A stretch of 64,000 bases of DNA from Azospirillum sp. TSH58 (GTDB lineage: Bacteria > Pseudomonadota > Alphaproteobacteria > Azospirillales > Azospirillaceae): positions 1,564,001 to 1,628,000 of the forward strand of contig NZ_CP022364.1 in assembly GCF_003119115.1 (NCBI RefSeq), read 5' to 3'. The notes below the pieces were generated by a model. It was not told where the DNA came from. It did no database searches and saw only the letters and a list, made by a program, of their open reading frames with translations. A program made the translations under genes and the position numbers. Of the stretch, positions 14,634 through 22,400 are shown piece by piece; the first letter of the stretch is position 1; the number at the start of each line of letters is the position of its first letter.

Positions 14634-17273
14634 ATGGAATCCAGCATTTTCCGATTCATCCTTCGGCACAGCGTCCGTCAGCAGATCATGCTGACCCTGA
14701 TGACCCTGGCGTCCTTCCCCTTCCTTTATGCCTCGCTCGACCTGCCGAAGCGGATCGTCAACGAGGCGATTGCCGGGAAGAAGCTGCCTGAGTCCTTCCT
14801 CGGATTCCATCTCGATCAGGTGACTTACCTGTTCGTCCTATGCGGACTGTTCCTGACTTTGGTGCTGGTCAACGGCGCGTTCAAGTATGTCATAAACACC
14901 TACAAGGGCCGCCTGGGCGAGCGGATGCTGCGCCGCCTGCGGTACGAGCTGTACGTGCGCGTCCTGCGCTTCCCCCTGCCCCGCTTCCGCAAGATGTCGT
15001 CCGGGGAGATCATCCCCATGATCACGGCCGAGGTGGAACCGCTGGGCGGCTTCATCGGGGACGCCATCGCCATCCCGGTGTTCCAGGGCGGCACCCTGCT
15101 GGTCTACATCGCCTTCATCTTCGTCCAGGACCCGGTGCTGGGGGCAGCGGCGGTGTCGCTGTACCCGTTCCAAGGCTGGCTCATCCCACGGCTTCAGCGC
15201 AAGGTCAATCAGCTTGGCAAACAGCGCGTACGTGCCATGCGCCAGATCGCCGACCGCATCGGCGAGACGGTGTCCGGCATCCAGGAGGTCCACACCCACA
15301 ACACGGCGTCGTGGCATCTCGCCGACCTCAGCCACCGCCTGGGTGACGTGTACCGCATCCGCTTCGAGATTTACCAAAGAAAGTTTTTTGTCAAATTCCT
15401 GAACAATTTCATAAACCAGCTCACCCCGTTCTTCTTCTATTCGATCGGCGGATATCTGGTGATCCACGGCCAACTCTCCTTCGGCGCGCTGGTCGCGGTG
15501 CTGGCCGCCTACAAGGACTTGGCCGCTCCTTGGAAGGAACTCCTCGACTGGTACCAGCAGAAGGAGGACAACCGGATCAAGTACGAGCAGGTGGTGGAGC
15601 AGTTCCACGTCCCCGACCTGCTGGCCGAACGCCTGCTGCGCGAGGAGGAGGACGTTCCCTTCACGGGCAGCCTGTCCTTCCGCAACGTCGGGTTCGGGGA
15701 GGACGGCGGCTCGCCCATCCTGGAGGGGGTGACCTGCGACATCCCGCTGGACGGCCACACCGCGCTGATCGGCGTCGGCTCGGGGCGGGACGAGCTGGCG
15801 CAGCTCGCCGCGCGCGTGCTGCTGCCTTCGTCGGGCCAGATCCGGCTGGGCGAGCATGATTACGCGGAACTGCCGGAAAGCGTCACCGGGCGGCGCGCCG
15901 CCTATGTCGGGGCCTCCCCCTACCTGTTCTCGGCCTCGCTCTACGAAAATCTCGTCTACGGGCTGCGCCACCGCCCGCTGCGCGAGAACGGCGAGAGTGA
16001 GGAGGCGGCGGAGCGGCGCAAGAACCGGATGACCGAGTCGGTGCTGTCCGGCAACGCCACCGACGACGTGCACGCCGACTGGATCGACTACGCCGCCGCC
16101 GGCTGCGACGGGCCGGAGGATCTGAAGGCGCGCATCCTGCGCGTGGTGACGATGGTCTCCCTTCAGGACGACGTCTACGGGATGGGTCTCAACCGCACCG
16201 TCGATCCGGAGCGGCGCCCCGACGTGGCCGCCCGCGTGATGGAGGCGCGCGACGCCATGCGCGCCATGATGCTGAACAACCCGGATCTGGGACGGCTGGT
16301 GGAGCGCTTCGACCCCGACCGCTACACCATGAACGCCACGCTGGCGGAAAATCTGCTGTTCGGCACGCCGGTCGGTCCGATCTTCCAGACTGACGCGCTG
16401 GCCTCCAATCCCTATATGTTGCATGTGCTGGACAAGGTGGGGCTGACCGACACCATCCTGGAGACCGGCCACAAGGTGGCGGAGACCATGGTCGAGCTGT
16501 TCGCCGGCCTGCCGCCCGGCCACGAGTTCTTCGAGCGGTTCTCCTTCATCGGCTTCGCCGAGCTGCCGGAGTACCAGGCCATCCTGGCGCGCACCGCGAA
16601 GGAAGGGCTGGGGGTGCTGCGGCCGGAGGAACGGACGCGGCTGATGACCCTGCCCTTCAAGCTGATCGGCGCCCGCCACCGTCTGGGCCTGATGACCCCG
16701 GACCTGGAAAAGAAGCTGCTGCAGGCGCGGCATCTCTTCGCCAGCGACCTGCCGGCCGACCTGAAGCACGCCGTCGCCTTCTTCGACCCGGATGCCTACA
16801 ACGCGGCGGCCAGCATCCAGGACAACATCCTGTTCGGCAAGATGGTCTACGGGCAGGCGCAGGTGCAATCCAAGGTGGGCCGCATCGTGGCGGAGCTGGT
16901 GGACCAGCTTCACCTGCGCGACACCATCGTGGAGGTCGGACTGGACCATCAGGTGGGGGTGGCGGGGTCGCGCCTGTCCGCCGCGCAGCGCCAGAAGGCG
17001 GCGCTGGCCCGCGCCCTGCTGAAGCGCCCGGACCTGCTGGTGCTGAGCGAGGCGACGAGCGGCCTGGACACCAGCAGCCAGAGCAAGGTGCATTCCGCGA
17101 TCCTCGGGGAACGCAAGGGATGTGGTCTTGTGTGGGTTCTGCAGCGAGCCGGCTTGGCACGGGCGTTCGAGCGAGTCATTGTGATGAAGGACGGTCGAAT
17201 CGCCGAGCATGGCCGCTTCGACGAGTTGAACAAGCCCGGTACGTTGTTGCATGAATTGATATCCGCCGAATAA
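14634..17273 (+). CDS. ABC-exporter-like protein with a degenerate, expanded nucleotide-binding domain
   Basis: The 879-residue protein has an N-terminal ABC transmembrane domain of about six helices (residues 1-330) and a C-terminal ABC-type domain. The ATP-site motifs are abnormal. The Walker A position reads GVGSGRDEL (near residue 380), without the Lys and Ser/Thr. The Q-loop region reads VGASPYLFSASL. The signature is LSAAQ rather than LSGGQ (about 780). Walker B is LLVLSEAT, with Ser for the Asp. The switch histidine is replaced in VWVLQRAGLA. Between Q-loop and signature lie about 340 extra residues containing two more copies of an FDPDxY...ENLLFG-type motif (about 557 and 716). Several catalytic residues are absent, so ATP hydrolysis is doubtful. 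A cyclic-nucleotide-binding protein follows after 28 bp. Codons around 15361-15425 are unusually AT-rich. Confidence 0.85.
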   Translation: MESSIFRFILRHSVRQQIMLTLMTLASFPFLYASLDLPKRIVNEAIAGKKLPESFLGFHLDQVTYLFVLCGLFLTLVLVNGAFKYVINTYKGRLGERMLRRLRYELYVRVLRFPLPRFRKMSSGEIIPMITAEVEPLGGFIGDAIAIPVFQGGTLLVYIAFIFVQDPVLGAAAVSLYPFQGWLIPRLQRKVNQLGKQRVRAMRQIADRIGETVSGIQEVHTHNTASWHLADLSHRLGDVYRIRFEIYQRKFFVKFLNNFINQLTPFFFYSIGGYLVIHGQLSFGALVAVLAAYKDLAAPWKELLDWYQQKEDNRIKYEQVVEQFHVPDLLAERLLREEEDVPFTGSLSFRNVGFGEDGGSPILEGVTCDIPLDGHTALIGVGSGRDELAQLAARVLLPSSGQIRLGEHDYAELPESVTGRRAAYVGASPYLFSASLYENLVYGLRHRPLRENGESEEAAERRKNRMTESVLSGNATDDVHADWIDYAAAGCDGPEDLKARILRVVTMVSLQDDVYGMGLNRTVDPERRPDVAARVMEARDAMRAMMLNNPDLGRLVERFDPDRYTMNATLAENLLFGTPVGPIFQTDALASNPYMLHVLDKVGLTDTILETGHKVAETMVELFAGLPPGHEFFERFSFIGFAELPEYQAILARTAKEGLGVLRPEERTRLMTLPFKLIGARHRLGLMTPDLEKKLLQARHLFASDLPADLKHAVAFFDPDAYNAAASIQDNILFGKMVYGQAQVQSKVGRIVAELVDQLHLRDTIVEVGLDHQVGVAGSRLSAAQRQKAALARALLKRPDLLVLSEATSGLDTSSQSKVHSAILGERKGCGLVWVLQRAGLARAFERVIVMKDGRIAEHGRFDELNKPGTLLHELISAE

Positions 17274-17301
17274 AGCCGGCGGCGTTGAGGAGGCAGACGG
17301 C

Positions 17302-17757
17302 ATGAGCATCGCCGAAGAAGTCAATTGCCTGCGCAGGATTCCCCTGTTCGCCAACATCGACACTTCCAAGCTCAAGCTTCTCGCCTTCACCAGCGAGCGG
17401 TTGAGCTTCCGGTCGGGCGACATCCTGTTCGAGCAGGACGAGATGGGCACCTGCGCCTACATCCTGCTGCGCGGGGAGGCGGAGGTGATCATCGCCGGCC
17501 CCGGCGGACCGCTCGCCGTCGCGACGCTGGGGTCGAACGAGATCGTCGGCGAGATCGCCATCCTGTGCGACGTGCCGCGCACCGCCACGGTCCGCGCCAG
17601 CACCGACCTGGAGGCGCTGTGCGTGCCGAAGGACCATTTCCTCCAGATGATCGCCGACTTCCCGCAAATGGGGCTGGAGATCATGCGCTCGCTGGCCCAC
17701 CGCCTGGAACAGACGACCATGCGCCTGCGCGAAGTCCTGGCCGCCCAGGCCACGTGA
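17302..17757 (+). CDS. Stand-alone cyclic-nucleotide-binding domain protein
   Basis: The 151-residue protein is a single cNMP-binding beta-roll: LRRIPLFANIDTSKLKLLAF, FRSGDILFEQDEMGTCAYILLRGEAEV, then GSNEIVGEIAILCDVPRTATVRAS, which covers the phosphate-binding cassette (GEIAILCDVPRTA). A short C-terminal helix, but no helix-turn-helix, follows, so it is not a Crp-type activator. It probably binds cAMP, cGMP or another nucleotide and acts on a partner protein. GAGGAGG upstream of the ATG and the 28-bp gap to the ABC-like gene suggest cotranscription, making that protein the likeliest partner. This pairing is inference from context. Confidence 0.9.
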   Translation: MSIAEEVNCLRRIPLFANIDTSKLKLLAFTSERLSFRSGDILFEQDEMGTCAYILLRGEAEVIIAGPGGPLAVATLGSNEIVGEIAILCDVPRTATVRASTDLEALCVPKDHFLQMIADFPQMGLEIMRSLAHRLEQTTMRLREVLAAQAT

Positions 17758-17778
17758 ATTCCGGCGACCGGACGGCCC

Positions 17779-18948
17779 ATGCGTGTTCTCTTCCACGTCC
17801 AGCATCTGCTGGGCATCGGCCATGACCGGCGCGCCGCGCTGATCACCCGCGGGCTGGCCGAGGCCGGCGTCGCGGTGACGGTGCTGCGCGGCGGGCATCC
17901 GGTGCCGGGGATCGATTACGGCGCGGCGGCGGAGATCGTCCAGCTTCCCCCGGCCCGCGCCGCCGACAGCAGCTTCAAGACCCTGCTGGACGAGCACGGC
18001 CGGCCCATCGACGACGGCTGGCGCGCCCGGCGCCGCGCCGCGGTTCTGGAAGCCCACGACCGCGTGCGGCCCGACGCGCTGCTGGTCGAGTCCTTCCCCT
18101 TCGGGCGCCGCGCCTTCCGGTTCGAGCTTCTGCCGCTGCTGGAGGCCGCGAAGGCCGGCGGGGCGGTCACCGCCGCGTCGGTGCGCGACATCCTGGTGAC
18201 CAAGGCCAAGCCGGAGCGGCTGGAGGAAACCGTTTCGACGGTGGAGCGGCTGTTCGACCATGTGCTGGTCCATGGCGACCCGGAGCTGATCCCCTTCGCG
18301 GCGACCTTCCCCGCCGCCGCGCGGATCGCCGACCGCGTCCGCTACACCGGCTATGTCGCGGCCCCGCAAGGCGCGGACACCGCAACGGCGGACGGAACGG
18401 ACGAGGTGGTCGTGTCGGTCGGCGGCGGGGCGGTCGGCCTGCCGCTGCTGCGGGCGGCGCTGGCGGTGCGTGCGTCAACTCCCGCCGGACTTGACGCACC
18501 CTGGCGCCTGCTGGCCGGGCCGGACGTGCCGGAGGCGGATGTCCGCGCGCTCGCCGCCGATGCCCCGCCGGGCACCGTCGTGGAACGGGCGCGGCCCGAC
18601 TTCCCCGCCCTGCTCCGCCGCTGCCGCCTGTCGATCAGCCAGGCCGGCTACAACACCGTGCTCGACCTGCTCCAGGCCGGCTGCCGGGCGGTGGTCGTCC
18701 CCTTCGCCGCAGGCAGCGAGACGGAACAGGCCACCCGCGCCCGCCTGCTGGAGGAGCGGGGCCGGCTGGCCGTGGTCGACGAGGCCACCCTGACCCCGGA
18801 CACCCTGGCCGCGGGCGTGGCCAGGGCGCTCGCCCTGCCCCCGCCGCCCGCCATCCCGCTGCGCCTGGACGGCGCCGCCGCCACCGCCCGGCTGCTGCTG
18901 GACGCGGTGGCCGCCCATCATGGCAATCGTCTGGGCAACCGGCGCTAA
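17779..18948 (+). CDS. MurG-like glycosyltransferase
   Basis: The 389-residue protein opens MRVLFHVQHLLGIGHDRRAALITRGLAEAG, the same Gly-His N-terminal loop type as the protein at 13184-14440. The C-terminal part has EVVVSVGGGAVGLPLLRAAL, SISQAGYNTVLDLLQAGCRAVVVPF and SETEQATRARLLEERG, the nucleotide-sugar site of MurG-like enzymes. It follows the cyclic-nucleotide-binding gene after 21 bp and is probably in the same operon as the ABC-like gene. A TGCGTCAA...TTGACGCA inverted pair lies inside it at 18471-18498. Its sugar donor is unknown. Confidence 0.87.
   Translation: MRVLFHVQHLLGIGHDRRAALITRGLAEAGVAVTVLRGGHPVPGIDYGAAAEIVQLPPARAADSSFKTLLDEHGRPIDDGWRARRRAAVLEAHDRVRPDALLVESFPFGRRAFRFELLPLLEAAKAGGAVTAASVRDILVTKAKPERLEETVSTVERLFDHVLVHGDPELIPFAATFPAAARIADRVRYTGYVAAPQGADTATADGTDEVVVSVGGGAVGLPLLRAALAVRASTPAGLDAPWRLLAGPDVPEADVRALAADAPPGTVVERARPDFPALLRRCRLSISQAGYNTVLDLLQAGCRAVVVPFAAGSETEQATRARLLEERGRLAVVDEATLTPDTLAAGVARALALPPPPAIPLRLDGAAATARLLLDAVAAHHGNRLGNRR
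18471..18498. repeat. Inverted pair of the octamer TTGACGCA inside a GT gene
   Basis: TGCGTCAA at 18471-18478 and TTGACGCA at 18491-18498 form a perfect 8-bp inverted repeat with a 12-bp spacer. The codons used here (TCA, ACT, CTT, GCA) look unusual against the GC-rich background. Confidence 0.45.
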
Positions 18949-19016
18949 ACCAATCAAGACGCTTGGATTTTTCCAGTGCGGAGGCCATGCTGAGGTCACC
19001 GCGTTCGCTGTCCTTC

Positions 19017-19056
19017 TAACCCTCTCCCCTCTGGGGAGAGGGGAGGGTGAGGGGGG
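19017..19056. repeat. Intergenic GC-rich palindromic repeat (REP-like)
   Basis: AACCCTCTCCCCTCTGGGGA followed by GAGGGGAGGGTGAGGGG folds on itself. It is the inverted partner of the copy at 19086-19126. The 189-bp gap 18949-19137 is largely made of this pair. Confidence 0.85.
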
Positions 19057-19085
19057 TGCGCAAGGCGGTACGTCCGGCACAAGCG

Positions 19086-19126
19086 CAACCCCCTCACCCC
19101 AACCCTCTCCCCAGAGGGAGAGGGAA
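19086..19126. repeat. Intergenic GC-rich palindromic repeat (REP-like), inverted partner
   Basis: CAACCCCCTCACCCCAACCC followed by TCTCCCCAGAGGGAGAGGG matches the copy at 56779-56822, including the GGCACAAG-GCAA flank. It ends just before the deacetylase-like gene. Confidence 0.85.
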
Positions 19127-19137
19127 CAGAACAGGCG

Positions 19138-19944
19138 ATGACCGTGACCGCAACCGCCCCTTCCGACAGCCCGCCGCGCGCCGGTTGGGACGAACTGGCT
19201 GCCGAGTTGGACGCCTGGGCCGCCGCCGGACGCACCGCCACCCTCTGGTGGCGCGACGACGACGCCGTCGAGCCGACACCCGACCTTGACCGGATGATCG
19301 CCCTGTCCGTCGAGACCGGCGCGCCGCTGGCTCTGGCGGTCATCCCGGCGGGCGTCAAGGACACTCTCGCCCCCGTTGCCGACGCGGCCCCCGCCGTCGC
19401 GGTGCTTCAGCACGGCTGGTCGCACGCCAACCACGCCGCTCTCCCCGCGAAGAAGGCGGAGCTTGGCGCGGCCCGGCCCGCCGCCGCCGTGCTGGCCGAA
19501 CTGGCCGAGGGACGGAACGTGCTGGACCGCCTGTTCGGGCCGCGCGCCCTGCCCGTCCTGGTGCCGCCCTGGAACCGCATCGCCCCCGGCGTCGCGGCGG
19601 GCCTGCCCGCGGCGGGTTTCGCCGGCCTGTCGGTGTTCGGGCCGCGACGTGTGTCAACCGTCAACATGATGTGTGTCAATACACACATCGACCCGGTGGC
19701 TTGGAAGGACGGCAAGCGTTTCCTGGGCGACGCGGAGTCGCTGGGCATGGCGGTCGCCCATCTGCGCGCCCGGCGGCTGGGCGCGGCGGACGCGGCGGAG
19801 GCGACCGGACTGCTGACTCATCATTTGGCGATGGACGACGAAACCTGGGCCTTCACCGCGCGTTTCCTGAGCGTGACCCGCCGCCATCCGGCGGCCCTTT
19901 GGCTGTCCGCCGATACCCTGTTCGCCGCAGAAGGACCTCGCTGA
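19138..19944 (+). CDS. Polysaccharide-deacetylase-like protein
   Basis: The 268-residue protein lacks a signal peptide. Its WWRDDD at residues 37-42 corresponds to the metal/base Asp motif of NodB-type deacetylases. HGWSHANH at 92-99 is the His metal-binding motif, and [17 protein letters not shown] is the next conserved element. Enzymes of this fold remove N- or O-acetyl groups from glycans. The missing export signal suggests a cytoplasmic substrate, such as an intermediate made by the adjacent glycosyltransferases; this is inference. It lies four bases ahead of the next gene and heads a packed unit with an ABC importer. A perfect 9-bp hairpin lies inside the coding region at 19668-19689. 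Confidence 0.8.
   Translation: MTVTATAPSDSPPRAGWDELAAELDAWAAAGRTATLWWRDDDAVEPTPDLDRMIALSVETGAPLALAVIPAGVKDTLAPVADAAPAVAVLQHGWSHANHAALPAKKAELGAARPAAAVLAELAEGRNVLDRLFGPRALPVLVPPWNRIAPGVAAGLPAAGFAGLSVFGPRRVSTVNMMCVNTHIDPVAWKDGKRFLGDAESLGMAVAHLRARRLGAADAAEATGLLTHHLAMDDETWAFTARFLSVTRRHPAALWLSADTLFAAEGPR
19668..19689. other. Perfect 9-bp inverted repeat within the deacetylase-like gene
   Basis: GATGTGTGT and ACACACATC flank the loop CAAT. The segment is AT-rich compared with its surroundings and encodes [18 protein letters not shown] also occurs at 19650, just upstream. Confidence 0.6.
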
Positions 19945-19947
19945 GAC

Positions 19948-20505
19948 ATGGCCGAGCTGCCCATGGCCCGATCCTCGACCGGGGAGACGCCGACCATCGC
20001 GGAGATGCGCTACCCCACCGGGGCGCTGGCCGGCGACTACGCGCGGGCCGGGGCGGGGCTGGCGCTGACGGCGCTGCCGCTGGCCTTCCTCCCCGTCACC
20101 CCCTGGATCGCCGTGCCGCTGGCGGCCTGCGCGCTGCTGTTCGCCGTCTTCGCGGCGCGCACCCTGCAACGCCAGCTGACCCGCCTGACCATGGACGGCG
20201 AGGGCCTGCGGGCCGACGGGCCGCTCGGCGGCGCCGTCCGCTGGGACGCGCTGTCCGGCCTGAAGCTGCGCTACTACGCCACCAAGCGGGGGCGCGACGA
20301 CGGCTGGATGCAGGCGGCGCTGACCGGCGGCGGCAGGACCCTCCGCTTCGACAGCACCCTGGAGGGCTTCGACGCGGTGATCGAACAGGCCGCCCTCGCC
20401 GCCGGGCGCAACGGCGTGGCGCTGACCCCGGTGACGGTGGACAACCTGATCGCTCTCGGCATCGAGCCGCCGGAGGACCCCAACGAAAAGAGGCCGGCGC
20501 CATGA
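19948..20505 (+). CDS. Membrane protein with two N-terminal helices and a PH-like soluble domain
   Basis: The 185-residue protein is not a family I can name with certainty. After about 27 residues, [32 protein letters not shown] forms a helical hairpin. A roughly 100-residue cytoplasmic domain follows, with [36 protein letters not shown], similar to bacterial PH-like membrane proteins. It has AAGGA as ribosome site, starts four bases after the deacetylase-like stop, and overlaps the ABC ATPase start by four bases. The strict coupling suggests a role linked to the importer, possibly in assembly; there is no direct evidence. Confidence 0.75.
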   Translation: MAELPMARSSTGETPTIAEMRYPTGALAGDYARAGAGLALTALPLAFLPVTPWIAVPLAACALLFAVFAARTLQRQLTRLTMDGEGLRADGPLGGAVRWDALSGLKLRYYATKRGRDDGWMQAALTGGGRTLRFDSTLEGFDAVIEQAALAAGRNGVALTPVTVDNLIALGIEPPEDPNEKRPAP

Positions 20506-22400
20506 GCCGCACGCTGCTCCGGGTGGAGGACCTGAAGGTCGATTTCCAGGTGCCGGGCGGCGTGGTCCACGCGGTGCGCGGTGTGTCCTTCCGGGTGCGG
20601 GCGGGCTCCACCGTCGCCCTGGTCGGGGAATCCGGGTCGGGCAAGTCGGTGGCGGCGCAGTCGATCCTGCGCATCCTGCCCCGCAACGCCGTCATTGCGG
20701 ACGGAAGAATCCTGTTCGACGACGGGCTGGTCAACGATGGCGTCGGCCCCGTCGACATCGCCGGGCTGAAGGCCGACGGCACGGCGATGCGGGCGCTGCG
20801 CGGCGGCCGCATCTCGATCATCTTCCAGGAGCCGATGACCTCGCTGTCGCCCATGCACACGGTGGGCGACCAGGTGGGCGAGGCGGTGCGGCTGCACCAG
20901 CGGGTGACCGCCCGGCAGGCCCGCGCGCAGGCCGAGGACATGCTGCGCCGGGTGCGCTTCCCCGACCCGAAGCGGGCGCTGGACACCTACCCGTTCGAGC
21001 TGTCGGGCGGCCTGCGCCAGCGCGCGATGATCGCCATGGCGCTGGTCTGCCGCCCCGCCCTGCTGATCGCCGACGAGCCGACGACCGCGCTGGACGTCAC
21101 CATCCAGGCGCAGATCCTGAAGCTGATCAAGGATCTCCAGGCCGATCTCGGGATGGCCGTGCTGCTCATCACCCACGACCTGGGGGTGGTCGCCAACCTC
21201 GCCGACGAGGTGGTGGTGATGCACCGCGGGCGGATCATGGAGTCCGGCACGCGCGAGGACATCTTCGCCGACCCCCGCCACCCCTATCTGAAGGCGCTGC
21301 TGAACGCCGTTCCGCGCTTCCACATGGCGCCGGGGGAACGGCTGGTGCCGATCCGCTCCATCACCTCGCAGGGCGGCAGCCTGCTGGAGAAGGACCACCG
21401 GCCCTGGCCGCCCGGCGCCGACGCGGCGGGGCCGCTGCTGGCGGTGGAGGGGGTGCGCAAGCGCTACGGGGCGCGCAAGGCCGGCTGGTTCGGCGCCAAG
21501 GCCGGGGCGGGCACGCTGGCGGTGGACGATGTCAGCTTCGCCATCGCGCGCGGCGAATGCGTCGGGCTGGTCGGGGAATCAGGCTGCGGCAAGACCACCC
21601 TGTCGAAGATCCTGATGCGCGCCCTGACCCCGGACGCCGGCAGCGTCCGCTTCAACGACCATGGCCGGGTCGTCGACGTGCTGGGGCTGGAGGGTGCGGC
21701 CCTGACCGCCTTCCGCCGCAAGGTGCAGTTCGTCTTCCAGGACCCCTACGGCTCGCTGAACCCCCGCATGACCGTCTTCGAGATCATCGCCGAACCGCTG
21801 GTCATCCACGGCATCGGCGACGAGGCGGAGCGCGCCGCGCGGGTCAAGGAGCTGATGGGGCTGGTCGGGCTGGACGCGCGGCATCTGCGCCGCTACCCGC
21901 ACAGCTTTTCCGGCGGCCAGCGCCAGCGCATCGGCATCGCCCGCGCGCTGGCCCTGCGGCCCGAGCTTCTTCTGCTCGACGAGCCGGTGTCGGCGCTCGA
22001 CGTGTCGATCCAGGCGCAGGTGCTGAACCTGCTGAAGGACCTGAAGGAACGGCTCGGCCTGACCTACCTGTTCGTCAGCCACAATCTGGCCGTGGTGGAT
22101 TACATGGCCGACCGCATCCTGGTGATGTGCCGCGGGCGGATCGTCGAGTCGGCCCCGCGCGAGGATCTGTTCCGCAACCCGGTCCACCCCTACACCCGCG
22201 CCCTGCTGGCCGCCGTTCCGGAGCCGGACCCCAGCCGCCCGCTGTCGCTGACCGACCTGGAGGAGGGCCGCGCCTCCGACCCCGCGCGCTGGCCGGCCCC
22301 CTTCACCATCGACGCGGACCACCAGCCCCATCTGGTCGATCTCGGCGGCGGCCATTGCGTGCGCGCCGACGCCTCCATCCGCGTGCGGGAGGTGGCGTGA
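20502..22400 (+). CDS. Fused two-domain ABC transporter ATPase (peptide/oligosaccharide importer type)
   Basis: The 632-residue protein carries two complete nucleotide-binding domains, as in YejF-type importers. Domain 1 has GESGSGKS, signature LSGGLRQR and Walker [13 protein letters not shown]. Domain 2 has GESGCGKTT, signature FSGGQRQR and [12 protein letters not shown]. Both end with the HPY...LL..VP element of Opp/Dpp ATPases. It should power the two permeases encoded at 24363 and 25358. The start overlaps the previous stop by four bases, and the stop overlaps the binding-protein start. In contrast to the exporter-like protein at 14634, the catalytic motifs are intact. Confidence 0.95.
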   Translation: MSRTLLRVEDLKVDFQVPGGVVHAVRGVSFRVRAGSTVALVGESGSGKSVAAQSILRILPRNAVIADGRILFDDGLVNDGVGPVDIAGLKADGTAMRALRGGRISIIFQEPMTSLSPMHTVGDQVGEAVRLHQRVTARQARAQAEDMLRRVRFPDPKRALDTYPFELSGGLRQRAMIAMALVCRPALLIADEPTTALDVTIQAQILKLIKDLQADLGMAVLLITHDLGVVANLADEVVVMHRGRIMESGTREDIFADPRHPYLKALLNAVPRFHMAPGERLVPIRSITSQGGSLLEKDHRPWPPGADAAGPLLAVEGVRKRYGARKAGWFGAKAGAGTLAVDDVSFAIARGECVGLVGESGCGKTTLSKILMRALTPDAGSVRFNDHGRVVDVLGLEGAALTAFRRKVQFVFQDPYGSLNPRMTVFEIIAEPLVIHGIGDEAERAARVKELMGLVGLDARHLRRYPHSFSGGQRQRIGIARALALRPELLLLDEPVSALDVSIQAQVLNLLKDLKERLGLTYLFVSHNLAVVDYMADRILVMCRGRIVESAPREDLFRNPVHPYTRALLAAVPEPDPSRPLSLTDLEEGRASDPARWPAPFTIDADHQPHLVDLGGGHCVRADASIRVREVA

